Part shown: in pieces, positions 1-10,746 of the stretch
Layout of the letters: each line of letters begins with the position of its first letter
How positions within the stretch are numbered: the first letter of the stretch is position 1
Source: Neisseria meningitidis
Lineage (GTDB): Bacteria > Pseudomonadota > Gammaproteobacteria > Burkholderiales > Neisseriaceae
Length of the DNA stretch: 64,000 nt
Direction: 5' to 3'
Assembly: GCA_923184405.1 (NCBI GenBank)
Contig: OV299793.1
Span: forward strand, 1,462,028-1,526,027
Notes under the pieces: generated by a model
Database searches by the model: none
Seen by the model: the letters and a program-made list of their open reading frames with translations, nothing else
What the model was told of the DNA's origin: nothing
Translations under genes and position numbers: made by a program

Positions 1-107
1 GATATGCTACGTGAAATTAAATATGCCAAACAAGATAAAACCACACCAAAGACATTGACCAACTAAACTAGCAGGAGATGAGTCAGACAGCAGATTCGAT
101 CTGACAA

Positions 108-1443
108 AACTTATGAGAACGAATGACGCAGCACAATAAGCCTCGGAGCACTACAACAAAAGGGCAGACGATCCCGATCGACAGCCGAAAGACAGATCTC
201 CCTAAAGCGCCATTTCAAAGATGCTTTCCCTAAGAGGCAGGCAATGCGCAGGATGTTCCTTCACGCAGAAAAAGAATCTGAACGACATGCCAGCCATGGG
301 CTCGTGGAAATCCGGCTTACAGGTTTCAACGCATCGGAACCGCAAAGGCAGGATATCGGTTTTGCCGCCGTCGGGAAATTCGCTAGCCGACGCAAATATT
401 GATGGTTTCAACGCCGTCCATTACATCGAGTTTGGTAATGCACATACCGGAAATGCCAGGTTGATTTGGATGAGCGCGTTTCAGGGCGGCGGCATCAAAC
501 CAGCCCGCAGCGGCGTGCGCGGGAGGATACCGAGCCGAATTTCGTGTCCGCGTTCCGCCAAACCTGCGCCTACTTCGTCGAACAATTCGGTCAGGAACGG
601 GCCTGAACCGACGCGCGCGGTCATAGGCTTTGACGATGCCCAAAACATGTTAATCCAGCATTTGAGGACCTACGCCCGCGCCTCCAGAAGCAGCTCCCGC
701 CGCTTACAGTTGGACGAAGGTAACGAGACGGATAAGCGCCGTAGTCGATGTCCAACAACGCACCTTACGCGCATACAAACAGCAGTTTTTCGCCGTTTTT
801 GTTTTTCTCGTTCAACACGCGGGACACGTCGGTAATCATCGGCGCAATGCGCAGCGCGACGTCTTCGATAACCGCCATCACGTCTTCCGCTTTAACCGAC
901 TCGGCATTGTGCAGATGTTGCAGTTGGACATTGTAATAGGCAATGATGGCATCCAGTTTTTCACGCAGTTTTTCAGGATGCAGCAAATCGGCGGCGCGAA
1001 TGGCGCGGCGTGCCACTTTGTCTTCGTAGGCAGGGCCGATGCCGCGGTTTATCGTGCCGATTTTGCCTTTGCCGCGCGATGCTTCGCGGGCTTGGTCGAG
1101 CGCGATGTGGTAAGGCAGGATCAGCGGGCAGGTCGGCGCGATTTTCAGACGGCCTTCTGACGCTTTTCACGCCTGCAGCGTTTAACTCGTCGATTTCACC
1201 CAACAGGACTTCGGGGAGACGACAACGCCCGAACCGATGAAGCAGTCTAGACTTTCATGCAGGATGCCGCTCGGAATCAGGCGCAAAATGGTTTTTTGCC
1301 GCCGACGACCAAAGTATGACCCGCACTTGTGGCCGCCTTTGAAGCGCACCACGCCGCTCTGCTTCTTCCGCCAGCCAGTCAACGATTTTACCTTTACCCT
1401 CGTCGCCCCACTGTGCGCCGATTACTACAACATTTTTAGCCAC
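108..1443 (-). pseudogene. purA: adenylosuccinate synthetase, frame-disrupted
   Basis: PurA joins IMP and aspartate using GTP, the first committed step to AMP, in the cytosol. The N-terminus reads [19 protein letters not shown] with the GTP-binding GDEGKGK loop at about residues 13-19; the start is GTG at 1443-1441. Further on come [56 protein letters not shown] and [20 protein letters not shown], all PurA blocks in the right order but in different frames. The frame changes near 1370, 1215, 1160, 1010, 760 and 640. The last 100 bases are very degraded, so the end near 108 is approximate. hisZ lies 102 bp upstream on the same strand. The length fits the usual 432 residues. The family call is secure; function as written is lost. 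Confidence 0.9.
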
Positions 1444-1545
1444 AGCTACATAACCTATCGATATTAAAAATTATTGTGAAATCCCCAAACCGATGCGGCT
1501 TTGCGCCCCACCACGATTTGCCTTTCATCCGCCATGAACGAGTAT

Positions 1546-2730
1546 TTAGCGTTTCACGAACTGATAAACGCCGTCCGTCATGTTCAGACGACCTCCAAGC
1601 TCTTCCGAAACATTGTGTCCGATACCGTAGTCAACCACGAAACACTGCCCTTGTTCACGCAAGGCTTAGACTGCTTCGCGCGCACCTTCGGCATCTTCCG
1701 CATCGACCAACACGGCGGGCTGCGTTCGCTGGTGGGCAAACGTCCGATAAAGCTGCGCAAGTCGAAACTGAATCCTGTTGCCGGGCGCGCCCTGCCGAAA
1801 TATCCGCACAATCCGTCATAACGCCGCCGAGCGCGACCGCGTCGTGGAAATCGGCAGCATGGGCGGCATACAGCAAGCCCGTGTGGTAATTGTCGACACG
1901 CAGCTCGGACAAGTCGATATGCATTTCACAATCGAAGAATGCGTGCACACCGCCTGCAATTCGTCTAACGCGCCCAAGACCGCCGACAAATCCGGCAACC
2001 GTCCGCGCGCGTCGGCAACACTTCACGCCTGCCGACAGGCGCAACTACAACGAGAAAGCTTTTGCCCACATGCCGTCCAGCTTCCAAGCCTTGACCTGCG
2101 CTTCGACCGTCCCGGTATCTTTATCCTGCATCAAGGCAAGCAGCGTTGCGGACAGCCCCGCATCCAAATGCGCCGCATCGGACAAGGCGCGAATGTACCG
2201 ATATGCCCCAGCGAAAGCAGCACTTTGCCCATATCGGCAATTTTCATCTTTTCAGCATCAGGTCTATCAGCTCGATGTCGCCACGGATTCTGCAAAAACG
2301 TGCATAAGCAGCCATCCTGCTCACACAAAGCCGGTTCGCGCACATTCAAACAGACTACATCGAAATGCGCGTGCTAACACCGAATCGGCACAACACTAAC
2401 AGATCAATCCCGCCCTCCGGCGCATGAAACATGAGCAAAGATCACGCACAACCTACAGGTCCTCAGACTGACCAACGCCAAGGAACAACTCACCACCCGC
2501 TAAACCAGTCCGTTACCAAAATGCTCTTCATCCAAACTCCCGCATCAATATGCCTCAACCACGGACTCCTGCCAACTCAATCAGCGCAGGCTTAATACCA
2601 ATTCATAACAGTGTACGCGAGAGACAGAAGCCAACAACTGCTCCATCCGCGACCAAAAGCCCTGACCTGTCACAGACTGCGAAGGCAGTACGTCCGGCGA
2701 TATGAATCACGGAAGCTGCCATGTCTGCAT
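1546..2730 (-). pseudogene. hisZ: ATP phosphoribosyltransferase regulatory subunit HisZ, degraded
   Basis: HisZ is a catalytically inactive paralogue of histidyl-tRNA synthetase that activates short-form HisG in the first step of histidine synthesis. The start reads MQTWQLP and then a TGA. Recognisable blocks follow: HIDAG, MKIADMGKVLLSLGHIG, LSELRVDNYHTGLLYAA and GYFGRARPATGFSFDLRSF, ending in HNVSEELGGRL and a TAA at 1546. The half from about 2340 to 2730 (the 5' half) is almost unreadable and A/C-rich on the + strand; the 3' half has several indels. The span of 1185 bp matches a protein of about 383 residues. It probably shares a transcript with purA downstream and is divergent from norM. 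Confidence 0.8.
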
Positions 2731-3080
2731 GAGAATCTAACCACTACTTCAGCATCGTACCAACACGAAAGCCTGCCTCGATCCTGCAACCTAGGCAAGG
2801 CATGCTTTCCCGCAAAGGCGCACCAACCCCTGCTCTCCAAACGGCAACCCCTCTCCGCCGAGGCAGAATCCGAACGTAACCCCTCTCCGACAACTCAATG
2901 CAGTCAAGTCATGCGATTCAAACTTGCCATAAATACACACACAATCTGAATATACTTTTATACCCTGTATCCGCCGTCTGACAGCACAGCATTTTTTACG
3001 ATATAATGTGCACCAGTATTTCTCATCACTTCCTGCTGCCGTTTTCTGCTTCAGACGGCATTTTTGTTGATTGAACACTT
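2731..3080. other. divergent intergenic region hisZ / norM
   Basis: This is 350 bp between two divergent genes. It contains one complete DNA uptake sequence, TTCAGACGGCAT, at 3050-3061, about 20 bp before the norM ATG. The stretch 2740-2940 is C/A-rich with no convincing reading frame. No clear tRNA, terminator or sigma-70 promoter was recognised, although promoters for both flanking genes must lie here. Confidence 0.5.
3050..3061. repeat. single DNA uptake sequence upstream of norM
   Basis: An exact 12-mer uptake sequence in the orientation TTCAGACGGCAT. It has no inverted partner, so it is not part of a terminator hairpin. Confidence 0.9.
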
Positions 3081-4487
3081 ATGCTGCTCGACTCAACCGC
3101 TTTTCCTTTTCCGTCTTCCTGAAAGAAGTCCGCCTGCTGACCGCCCTTGCCCTGACCATGCTGTTGGCGCAGGTCGCGCAGGTGGGCATCGGTTTTATCG
3201 ATACTGTGATGGCGGGTGGTGCAGGCAAGGAAGACTTAGCGGCGGTGGCATGGGCAGCAGCGCGTTTGCCACGGTTTATAAAACCTTTATGGGCATTATG
3301 GCGGCGCTGAACCAGATAATCGTGCCCAACTTAACGAGAGCGCATAAAAAACCGACGAACTACACGAAACAGAACGGGTGCAGGTGGATTACGGTAAAGG
3401 CGGGTTTCAACGCACAAGTACAGCGACGAAACGTCGACAGTCGAGGCGACTTGCGCCGTTCAGCAACTAATTGACCTTGAGCGATTATGTGGAAGGCACA
3501 ATGACGCAGTATACGCTGTTCACCAGCTTAGCGATGCCGACGGCAATGGTACACCGCGCACTGCACGCCTACGCCTCCAGCCTGAACCGCCCGCGCCTGA
3601 TTATGTTGGTCAGCTTTGCGGCGTTTGTGTTGAACGTGCCGCTGAACTATATTTTCGTTTACGGCAAAGTCGGTATGCTCGCTTTGGGCAGCGCAGGCTG
3701 CGGACTAGCGACGATGGCAGTGTAATGGTTCAGCGCGCTGGCATTGTGGATTTATATCGCCAAGGAACATTTCTTCCGCCCATTCGGACTGACGGCGAAA
3801 TTCGGCAAACCGGATTGGGCGGTGTTCAAACAGATTTGGAAAATCGGCGCACCCATCGGGCTGTCTTATTTTTTGGAAGCCAGCGCGTTTTCGGCGATCG
3901 TGTTTTGATTGCGCCGTCGGCGAGGATTACGCGGCGGCGCAGCAGGTCGGCATCAGTTTGTCGGGGATTCTCTATATGATTCCGCAAAGCGTCGGCTCGG
4001 CGGGGACGGTGCGCATCGGCTTTTCGCTTGGGCAGCGCGAATTTTCGCGGGCGCGTTATAGATCGGGCGTGTCACTGGTGTTAGGATGGATGCTCGCCAT
4101 GATTACCGTGCTTTCCTCGGCATTATTCCGTGCGCCGCTGGAAAGTATGTACAACAATGATCCGGCGGTTGTAAGCATCGCCGACAGCCGTCATACTGTT
4201 CGCAGGATACGTTACAACTGACAGAATTCGCTAAATAGTGTCGCCTCGTAAGCCTTGCGCGGCTACAAGAGTTAATCAAAGGCTGCCGTATAAATTCACT
4301 ACCAAGCAGCCGCACTGATGACGCTGCGGTCTGCTGCCGGGATACCTGAACGCCTACCGTTTCGATATCTGCATTTACGACTGGTGGACGGCAATGATGG
4401 ACAAGAACGCGAGAGCCGCCATCGCCTTGGTATGGTGATAACAGTAGTGCAGTAGCGAGATGCGTCAGATCGCACACGGCTGTATGA
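3081..4487 (+). pseudogene. norM: MATE-family Na+-driven multidrug efflux pump NorM, disrupted
   Basis: NorM is a 12-helix inner-membrane antiporter exporting cationic drugs in exchange for sodium. The start ATG at 3081 reads MLLDS and quickly changes frame. Typical MATE blocks appear in order in several frames: ALTMLLAQVAQVGIGFIDT, LNRPRLIMLVSFAAFVLNV, PLNYIFVYGKVGM, SGILYMIPQSVGSAGTVRIG and FSRARYRSGVSLVLGWML. The stretch 3320-3480 and everything after 4200 is heavily degraded; the end is placed at a TGA at 4485-4487 after residues resembling the usual C-terminus. The length agrees with about 459 residues. The gene stands alone between hisZ and murB. Confidence 0.85.
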
Positions 4488-4562
4488 AAACTACCGACCA
4501 TGAAAATACGAACCTATGAGCCGAAGCACGCCACTGAGAATAACCAGTATAAAGTGCAAAAA

Positions 4563-5609
4563 ATGCGACCCATCCGATACCGTATCGAACTAACGGACTA
4601 AAACACGTTCGGAATTCGCGCTCAAGCCAGAGCCTTTATTGCGCTTGAACACGCCGACGGGTTGTGCGACATCGTCCGAATACACGAGTTCAAACGAGAT
4701 ACTGTTTTATGGCTGGACGGCGGCAGCAAAATCCTTTTGATGAAGAACTACGCTGGACTGGTCGTACATATGGAAAACAAAGGCATACGCGAAATTGCGA
4801 GTTCAGACGGCATGGTTCTGATTGAAGCGCAGGCGGGCGAAATTTCGCACGATTTTGTCCTGCACGCCGTCGCGCTGGGTTTGAACGGTTTGGAAAACCT
4901 GAGCCTGATTCCGGGAATGGTCGGCGCATCGCCCGTGCAGAACATCGGCGCATACGGCGTAGAGGCGAAAGATGTGATTCACAGCGTCCGCTGCTTCGAT
5001 TTGGATACGGAAACCTTTGTAAACCTTTCCAATGCCGACTGCCGCTTCGCCTACCGCGAAAGCCTGTTCAAGCAGCAGCGTAAAGGGCGGTATGTGATTG
5101 TTTCAGTCGTATTTGCATTAAAAACGCATTTTGTGCCGAACCTGGGTTACGGCGAACAGGCAGCCGCCGTTGCCGAACTGAGCGCACGCAGGGTGCCGAC
5201 GGCGAAAGATATTTCCGATGCAGTGTGTGCAATCCACAACAGTAAACACCCTAATCCTAACGACTTGGCAATGTCGGCAGTTTCTTCGAAAAACCCCGTC
5301 GTCAGCGCAGAAAAAGCCGCCACCTTGTTGCAGCGGCATCCTGATATGCCGCACCATCCGCAGCCCGACGGTACGGTCAGAACTCGCCAGCCGACTGGCT
5401 GATCGACCAATGTCGTCGCAAGGCTTCCAGAATCAGCGGCGCGGCGGTACACGACAGGCAGGCTTTGGTCGTAGTGAACAAAAACAATGTACTCGGCAAA
5501 ACGATGTCCGGCAGTTGGCGCAACACATCAAATTTACAATAGTTGCTCGGTTTCAGGTAGAGATTGCACGCCGAAACCAATTGGCTGCCTGCTTCTGTTC
5601 AGCCTACAA
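4563..5609 (+). pseudogene. murB: UDP-N-acetylenolpyruvoylglucosamine reductase, disrupted
   Basis: MurB is the FAD enzyme that reduces UDP-GlcNAc-enolpyruvate to UDP-MurNAc in peptidoglycan synthesis. From ATG 4563 the frame has a TAA at 4599-4601 (tyrosine expected) and is then open for about 230 codons. It holds VLWLDGGSKILL, ENLSLIPGMVGASPVQNIGAYG (FAD domain) and the catalytic-arginine segment FAYRESLF. Near 5270-5290 one base is lost and one gained, scrambling the segment with the catalytic serine (normally GSFFKNP). Near 5385 the frame shifts again; WLIDQC and RQLAQHIKF are still readable, ending HAETNWLPAS. The stop codon is replaced by CAA at 5607-5609. An essential single-copy gene elsewhere. 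Confidence 0.9.
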
Positions 5610-5620
5610 ATCCAAGGAGT

Positions 5621-6304
5621 ATGCCCGTGACCCGCCCCCCCAAAATCAACAACACACACACGCATCATCGACGCCAGCCTTGCAGCTTTTCAACGAGTGA
5701 AACCGAGCGCAACATCAGCACCAACCATATTGCCGCACACTTAGGCATCAGTCCAAGCAACAACTAGGTACCACCAAAGAAAAATAAGTCGTACACGTGA
5801 AAAGACATACGTACAAATGTTCTAAACCTTACAACGAAGCAACGGCAAAAATACCACAACCAAGCCAAACTGCCGTATGCATGACCAAGACTCGATAAAG
5901 AAAATGGAGTGTATATACCACGAAATACCACGCAATAAAACGAATCCAATAAAGCCACGTGCAACAACCTGCATGGACACGAAGTGCCAGAACCCATTAA
6001 GGAACACAGAAACCGACAAACCAAGACAAAGTATACCCGCACTTGATCAACCCGCGGACCCAGCTCAACGATGCAAAACATCATACAAGCTGACCAAACC
6101 GCCACGAACGAGCTCGCCGTCAATATGGAGATTTGAAAACGAAATACGGGATCAAAGACGATAGCTCCATGCGAGTGACGCACCAAGCTGACCGAAGACT
6201 CCAAAGCACGCGGCATCCGCCGCACCATAAGCCTCCTTCGTCCCTATCTTTTGCCCGAACACCGCGAGAAATACGACCGGAAAATCGGCAACGGCAACCT
6301 GTAA
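5621..6304 (+). pseudogene. TetR/AcrR-family transcriptional regulator, degraded
   Basis: An AAGGAG Shine-Dalgarno at 5614-5619 precedes ATG 5621, just after murB. The N-terminus reads MPVTRPPK and, after a frame change, an IIDASLQLFNE-like helix, then the helix-turn-helix ISTNHIAAHLGISPSN; the usual following segment (NLYYHF) is lost. From about 5770 to 6220 the sequence is nearly unreadable and A/C-rich. The C-terminal LLPEHREKYDRKIGNGNL and a TAA at 6302 close the gene at the size expected for TetR proteins (about 215-225 residues). The regulated target is unknown. Confidence 0.7.
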
Positions 6305-6359
6305 ACCCACAGCGTCCGAATCAGCCTTCCAGACGGCACTTACCCGACGGTATCAGCGA

Positions 6360-7143
6360 ATGCGCGCAGTCCCCCGCCCCATATCTCCATCACAGGCCTA
6401 GGTTACCTCGGCCTGCCGCTGGCACAAAGTTTTACCAACACGGCAGCCGCGTCGCCGCCATAAAACGCAGCCTGACTTCGGACGACATCAACCTGCCCAT
6501 ACACTCGACACCCGACCTCTCGACAGCTCGTTGCAACACCGATGCCTTTCAGACGGCATTGTGGCGGCACCACGCCGACAAACCCGTCCGGTTCTTCCTG
6601 CTACCGCCCTCCTCGCTGACGCATTACGCCGACACCGTCAAACAATGGGCAGAACTTGCCCGGGCGTGCAACGTGCAACACCTGATTTTCACAAGCAGCA
6701 CCAGCGTTTACGGCGATACAAGCGCGCGAATGCGACGAAACCGCCACACCCGATCCGCAAACCGAGTCCGCCCGCCAAATCCTCGCCGCCGAACAACACC
6801 TGCTCGACAGCGGCATCTCCAACATCGACATCCTGCGGCTGGGCGGGCTTTAGTGCGCCGAACGCCATCCCGTCAGCCGCCTTGTTCAAAAGCAAAACAT
6901 CCCGGGCGGCAACCGCCCCATCAACATCGTCCACCGTAATATCGCCGTCGAAAGCCTGTTTCAGACGGCATTTAACCCCGGCGGCAGGCGGCTGAAAAAC
7001 ATTATCGAACCGCGCCACCCGACACGACGCGAATTCTACACGGAAGAAGCCGCTAAACTCGTTTGTTTGCTCCTGATTTCGCACCCGACGACAGCATGGG
7101 CAAAATCATCCGTACTGTTTGCGATAACAGCTTAAGCCTGTAA
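6360..7143 (+). pseudogene. NAD(P)-dependent epimerase/reductase, YeeZ-like, disrupted
   Basis: This is a small Rossmann-fold protein of the extended short-chain dehydrogenase group. The dinucleotide-binding turn reads ITGLGYLGLPLAQ near 6385-6425, and a later segment reads LIFTSSTSVYGDT with the catalytic-type serine and tyrosine. The C-terminal half includes LAAEQHLLDSGISNIDILRLGG and EPRHPTRREFYTEEAAKL, ending in a TAA at 7141. The frame changes several times (around 6440, 6530, 6730, 6850 and 7060). Two DNA uptake sequences lie inside the coding part (6546-6558 and 6962-6973). The substrate is unknown; the YeeZ assignment is by overall pattern. Confidence 0.7.
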
Positions 7144-7193
7144 AATAAGTGTCAACAGCAACAAACAGGCATTCTCCGCCCCGATCAGAAAAT

Positions 7194-7758
7194 ATGTCCG
7201 CCCTCCTCCCCATCATCAACCGCCTGATTCTGCAAAGCCCGGACAGCCGCTCAGAACTTCGCCTTTGCAGGCAAAACACTGACCCTGAACATTGCCGGGC
7301 TGAAACTGGCGGGACGCATCACGGAAGACGGTTTGTCTCGGCGGAAACGGCTTGCAGACACCGAAATTACCTTCCGCAACAGCGCGGTACAGAAAATCCT
7401 CAAGGCGGCGAACCCGGGGCGGGCGACATCGGGCTCGAAGGCGACCTCATCCTCGGCATCGCGGTACTGTCCCTGCTCGGCAGCCTGCGTTCCCGCGCAT
7501 CGGACGAATTGGCACGGATTTTCGGCACGCAGGCAGACATCAGCAGCCGTACCGCCGACATCGGACACGGCATCAAACAAATCGGCAGGAACATCGCCGA
7601 ACAAATCAACGGATTATACAGCGAATACGAGTCCGCAAACATCGGCAACGAAGCCCTTGCCGACTGCCTCGAGGGAAATAAGCATGACTACGCGACGGCG
7701 TGGAACGCCTCAACGAACGCACTCGACAGGCTCGAGACGCGACATTTGGATAGACTAA
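7194..7758 (+). pseudogene. ubiJ: SCP2-domain ubiquinone accessory factor UbiJ-like, frameshifted
   Basis: The protein begins MSALLPIINRLILQSPDSRSEL and contains an SCP2-like lipid-binding segment (LTLNIAGLKLAGRITEDG) followed by GDIGLEGDLILGIAVLSLLG, GHGIKQIGRNIAEQING and a C-terminal coiled helix rich in Arg, Leu and Asp. This arrangement and a length of about 187 residues fit UbiJ, which binds and organises lipid intermediates of aerobic ubiquinone synthesis. Single-base indels change the frame near 7250, 7350, 7415 and 7680. It lies 50 bp after the epimerase gene and 20 bp before nadK, so co-transcription is likely. The ubiJ name is an inference from the domain. Confidence 0.7.
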
Positions 7759-7777
7759 CCTTCAGACGGCATCCAAC

Positions 7778-8671
7778 ATGAACAGCACTTTTCACAACAT
7801 CGGCATCTTAACCAGCCTCAACACGCCCGACATCCAAGACACCGCACACACGCTGATTACCTTTTTGAAGCAGCACGGCTTTACCGTCTAGCTCGACGAA
7901 GTCGGCACTAAAGGAAGGCTGCATCTATACCCAAGACACCGTCGGCCGCCATATCGTCAACAAGACCGAACTGGGGCAATACTGCGACCTGGTCGCTGCT
8001 TTAGGCGGAGACGGCACCTTTCTCTCCGTCGCCCGCGAAATCGCTCCTGCGCGCCGTTCCGATTATCGGCGTCAACCAAGGGCATTTGGGCTTACTGACC
8101 CAAATTCCCGCGAATATATGACGGACAAGCTATTGCCCGTTTTAGAACGGAAATACCTTGCCGAAGAGCGCATCCTGATTGAGGCCGCACTCATCCGCGA
8201 ACGCAAAACCGCCGAACGCGCCATCGCCCTCAACGATGCCGTCCTCTCCCGTGGCGGTGCCGGACAGATGATTGAGTTTGAAGTCTTCATCAATCGGGAA
8301 TTCGTCTATACCCAGCGTTCGGACGGGCTGATTGTCTCCACCCCCACCGGATCGACCGCCCATTCGCTTGCCGCCGAATGGCACCATCATGCAGGCAGGA
8401 TTACACGCCTTCACGCTCGTCCCCATCTGCCCGCAATCCATGACCAACCGCCCCATCGCCATTCCGCACACGTCCGAAATCGAAATCCTCGTTACCCAAG
8501 GCGGCGAAACGCGCGTCCATTTCGACGGTCAAACCCATATCGACGTACAGAAACCTCGACCGCATCACCATCCGCCGCTACCGAAATCCCACACGCATTT
8601 TGCACCCGACCGACTACCAATATTTCAAAAGCCTGCGCCAAAAACTGCACTGGGGCGAGTAATTAGTCTAA
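7778..8671 (+). pseudogene. nadK: NAD kinase, disrupted
   Basis: NadK phosphorylates NAD to NADP with ATP and is essential in most bacteria. From ATG 7778 the reading is MNSTFHNIGI, with an in-frame TAG at 7889-7891 where a tyrosine is expected. The diagnostic ALGGDGTFLSVA motif lies near 8005-8035, the conserved ALNDAVLSRGGAG near 8230-8265, and the substrate-site SDGLIVSTPTGSTA near 8320-8360. Frame changes occur near 7905, 8045, 8375, 8550 and at the C-terminus, where one base appears missing before the final TAA (8669-8671). Total length fits 296 residues. Confidence 0.9.
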
Positions 8672-8696
8672 GCTCGACCTTTACCCGAAAGTATCC

Positions 8697-9453
8697 ATGA
8701 ATCCCAAAATTTCCTCCGACCATACAGAAGACGCCAGTGCGCCTCTCCAAACGCATGGCGCAACTGGGGCTTTGTTCGCGCCGCGAAGCCGACGGCTACA
8801 TCGAACAGGGCTGGGTAACGGTCAACGGCAAAACCGCAGTACTCGGTCAGAAAGTTTCACCGTCTGACCGTATCGAACTGAACAAGAAAGCCCAAGAACA
8901 GCAGGCGGCACGCAGTTACCATCCTGCTGAACAAACCCGTCGGCTATGTCAGCGCACAAGCGGAAAAAGGCTATAAATCCGCCGCCGAACTGATTACCCC
9001 TGAAAATCACTCGGAAGGCGACGCCGAACGCATCCGTTTCGATCCGAAACACAAAATCGGCCTCGCCCCCGCCTACAGGCTCGATATCGATTCAGTCGGA
9101 TTACTGGTATTGACGCAGGACGGCCGTATCGCCAAGCAGCTTATCGGCGAAAACAGCGGCAGTGAAAAAGAATATTTGGGCGCGTGCGCGGCAAATTGAC
9201 GAAAAAGGACTTGCCTACTGAATCACGGATTGAGTTTGACGGCGAGAAACTGCGTCCCGCCAAAGTAGACATGGCAAAACGAATACCAACTCAGCTTCGT
9301 GTTGAAACAGGGTAAAGCGCAAATCCGCTGTAAGTGCGAACTGGACGGACTGCGCGTCGTCGGGCTGAAACGCATCCCATGGGCAATACCAAACCGGAAA
9401 GCTGCCACCTGACAAATGACGCAAACAAACTCAAAGAGAATCATTTTAAATAA
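8697..9453 (+). pseudogene. rluF: 23S rRNA pseudouridine synthase, RluF/RsuA family, disrupted
   Basis: The protein has an N-terminal S4 RNA-binding domain (RLSKRMAQLGLCSRREADGY) and then the RsuA-type catalytic domain. The catalytic segment reads LAPAYRLDIDSVGLLVL, keeping the aspartate of the RLD motif but with Tyr where Gly is usual. LLNKPVGYVSA and SEKEYL are also present. The ATG at 8697 is joined to the S4 domain after a one-base loss near 8735; the frame changes again near 8915, 9180, 9265 and 9380. The 3' end (about 9380-9453) is low quality. A second, much more degraded image follows at 9985-10690. Confidence 0.8.
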
Positions 9454-9479
9454 GCAATATAAAACAGACCGTCTTAGAA

Positions 9480-9984
9480 AAACATCAAGAGCAATCACGA
9501 CAACATTGAACGAAGCATACCCAAATAACGGCTACTTCCAAGGGCCTAGCATCGCCTGGTGCGATTTCCTGAACAGCGGTTAAACGAATCTCGCAACGAC
9601 GGCACACATATGAACAAGCACTGTCACACCTTGCGTGGAATCAGAAAGAAATGGTGAAGTAGAGACCAAAGGAGTGCGGTGGGCTGATCTCACTCAATGA
9701 GCCTGACCCACCAAGAATCGTCAGGGCAACAAAAATCAAAGTCTCCGCACCAAACGTCATTTTCCCTATATTGATGTGTTGGTAGAACTCACTGAAGTTA
9801 TCCATACTAATGATGTGCACCATGTCACCATATGCCTTTAAAACCCTAAAAAATGCATGGGCAGTGCCAAAAACTATAGGATATCCCTTAGAACAAGATC
9901 AAGAAGCAAGAAACGCCTTAGACCAGGCTCAAGTAATGCACTTCTCAATACCTTGCTGAAAACTGGTGTCATGTTCTCAATCGC
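9480..9984 (-). other. degraded block, starting with a poor copy of the nfsB 3' end
   Basis: The stretch 9520-9600 aligns base for base, with many mismatches, to 10757-10838, which is the 3' end of nfsB: both contain AATAACGG, TTCCAAGGGCCT and TTTCCTGAAC in the same order. The rest to about 9984 has no recognisable coding potential. I read the block as the low-quality end of a sequence stretch that ran through the rluF/nfsB junction, not as a real gene. Confidence 0.55.
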
Positions 9985-10690
9985 CAATACGCGACGGCTA
10001 CATCGAACATAGCGGATAGGTCATCTATAATGACAAGGTCGCCTACTCGGACGTAAGCTACATGTGCCGAACGACAGTCATCAAGACAAAATCAAACAAG
10101 ACGTCACCACCAACAACACCCGGGCACGAACCAAAATCAAAAAAAAACCCGTCGGCTATGTCAGAGATAGCAAGTCGGAAAAAAGCTATAAATCCACACA
10201 GACAAATCAAGATGAAACACCATAAAGAACCCCAGCAGGAAAGAACAGACGCCAAAGCAGCATTCTCGTTATTAGATACGAAACACAAGGATAACCTCAC
10301 CCAGATGGCAGGTCTTGCTCATATCGCCCAGGCCCAGTCCGCACGAACCGTATTCACTGCAACGACGGCCGCATCGCCAACAAACTTATCGCCGAAAACA
10401 AGCCGGCACCTGAGAAAAAGGAAAATACAGTGCGCGTGCGCGACACAGTGCACAAAAAAGGACTTGCCATGCTGAATAACAGACAAGTGGGGACCACCAC
10501 GCCAAACTGGCGTCCCGCCAAGTACAATCCCAAACAAACACCAACTGCGAATCACACCGCTTGGAAACAGCAAAATAAGCGGAAAACACGCCGCATGGCA
10601 AATGGCAATACTCGTACGGCAAGAAAAACACGCATGCTAGCGCAAACTGGCAAAAGGCCGTTAAGCAATATTGCACTACAAATGCGAATA
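9985..10690 (+). repeat. degraded second image of rluF
   Basis: Short stretches match rluF 8790-9420 in the same order: GACGGCTACATCGAACA, AACCCGTCGGCTATGTCAG, AAAAAGCTATAAATCC, AAAAAAGGACTTGCC and GTCCCGCCAAAGTA. Between them the sequence is badly altered and no frame stays open. It improves to the right and ends in a clean uptake-sequence hairpin and then nfsB. The likely explanation is an overlapping contig end placed in tandem; an ancient tandem duplication is the alternative. Confidence 0.65.
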
Positions 10691-10706
10691 AAATAAGCAT
10701 TAAAAA

Positions 10707-10742
10707 ATGCCGTCTGAAAATAATTGCGGTTTCAGACGGCAT
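10707..10742. terminator. inverted DNA uptake sequences, bidirectional terminator
   Basis: ATGCCGTCTGAA at 10707 and its complement ending at 10742 form a 12-bp perfect stem. It lies between rluF (+) and nfsB (-), which converge, the usual place for uptake-sequence terminators in Neisseria. Confidence 0.85.
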
Positions 10743-10746
10743 TACC

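Noticed and set aside
221..835. A 204-codon + strand frame over purA
   Set aside because: It is antisense to recognisable PurA sequence, and the minus strand explains the region.
9985..10690. A second, diverged rRNA pseudouridine synthase paralogue
   Set aside because: It matches rluF itself in base-level words at an almost constant offset. A true paralogue would keep an open frame and differ mainly at third codon positions.
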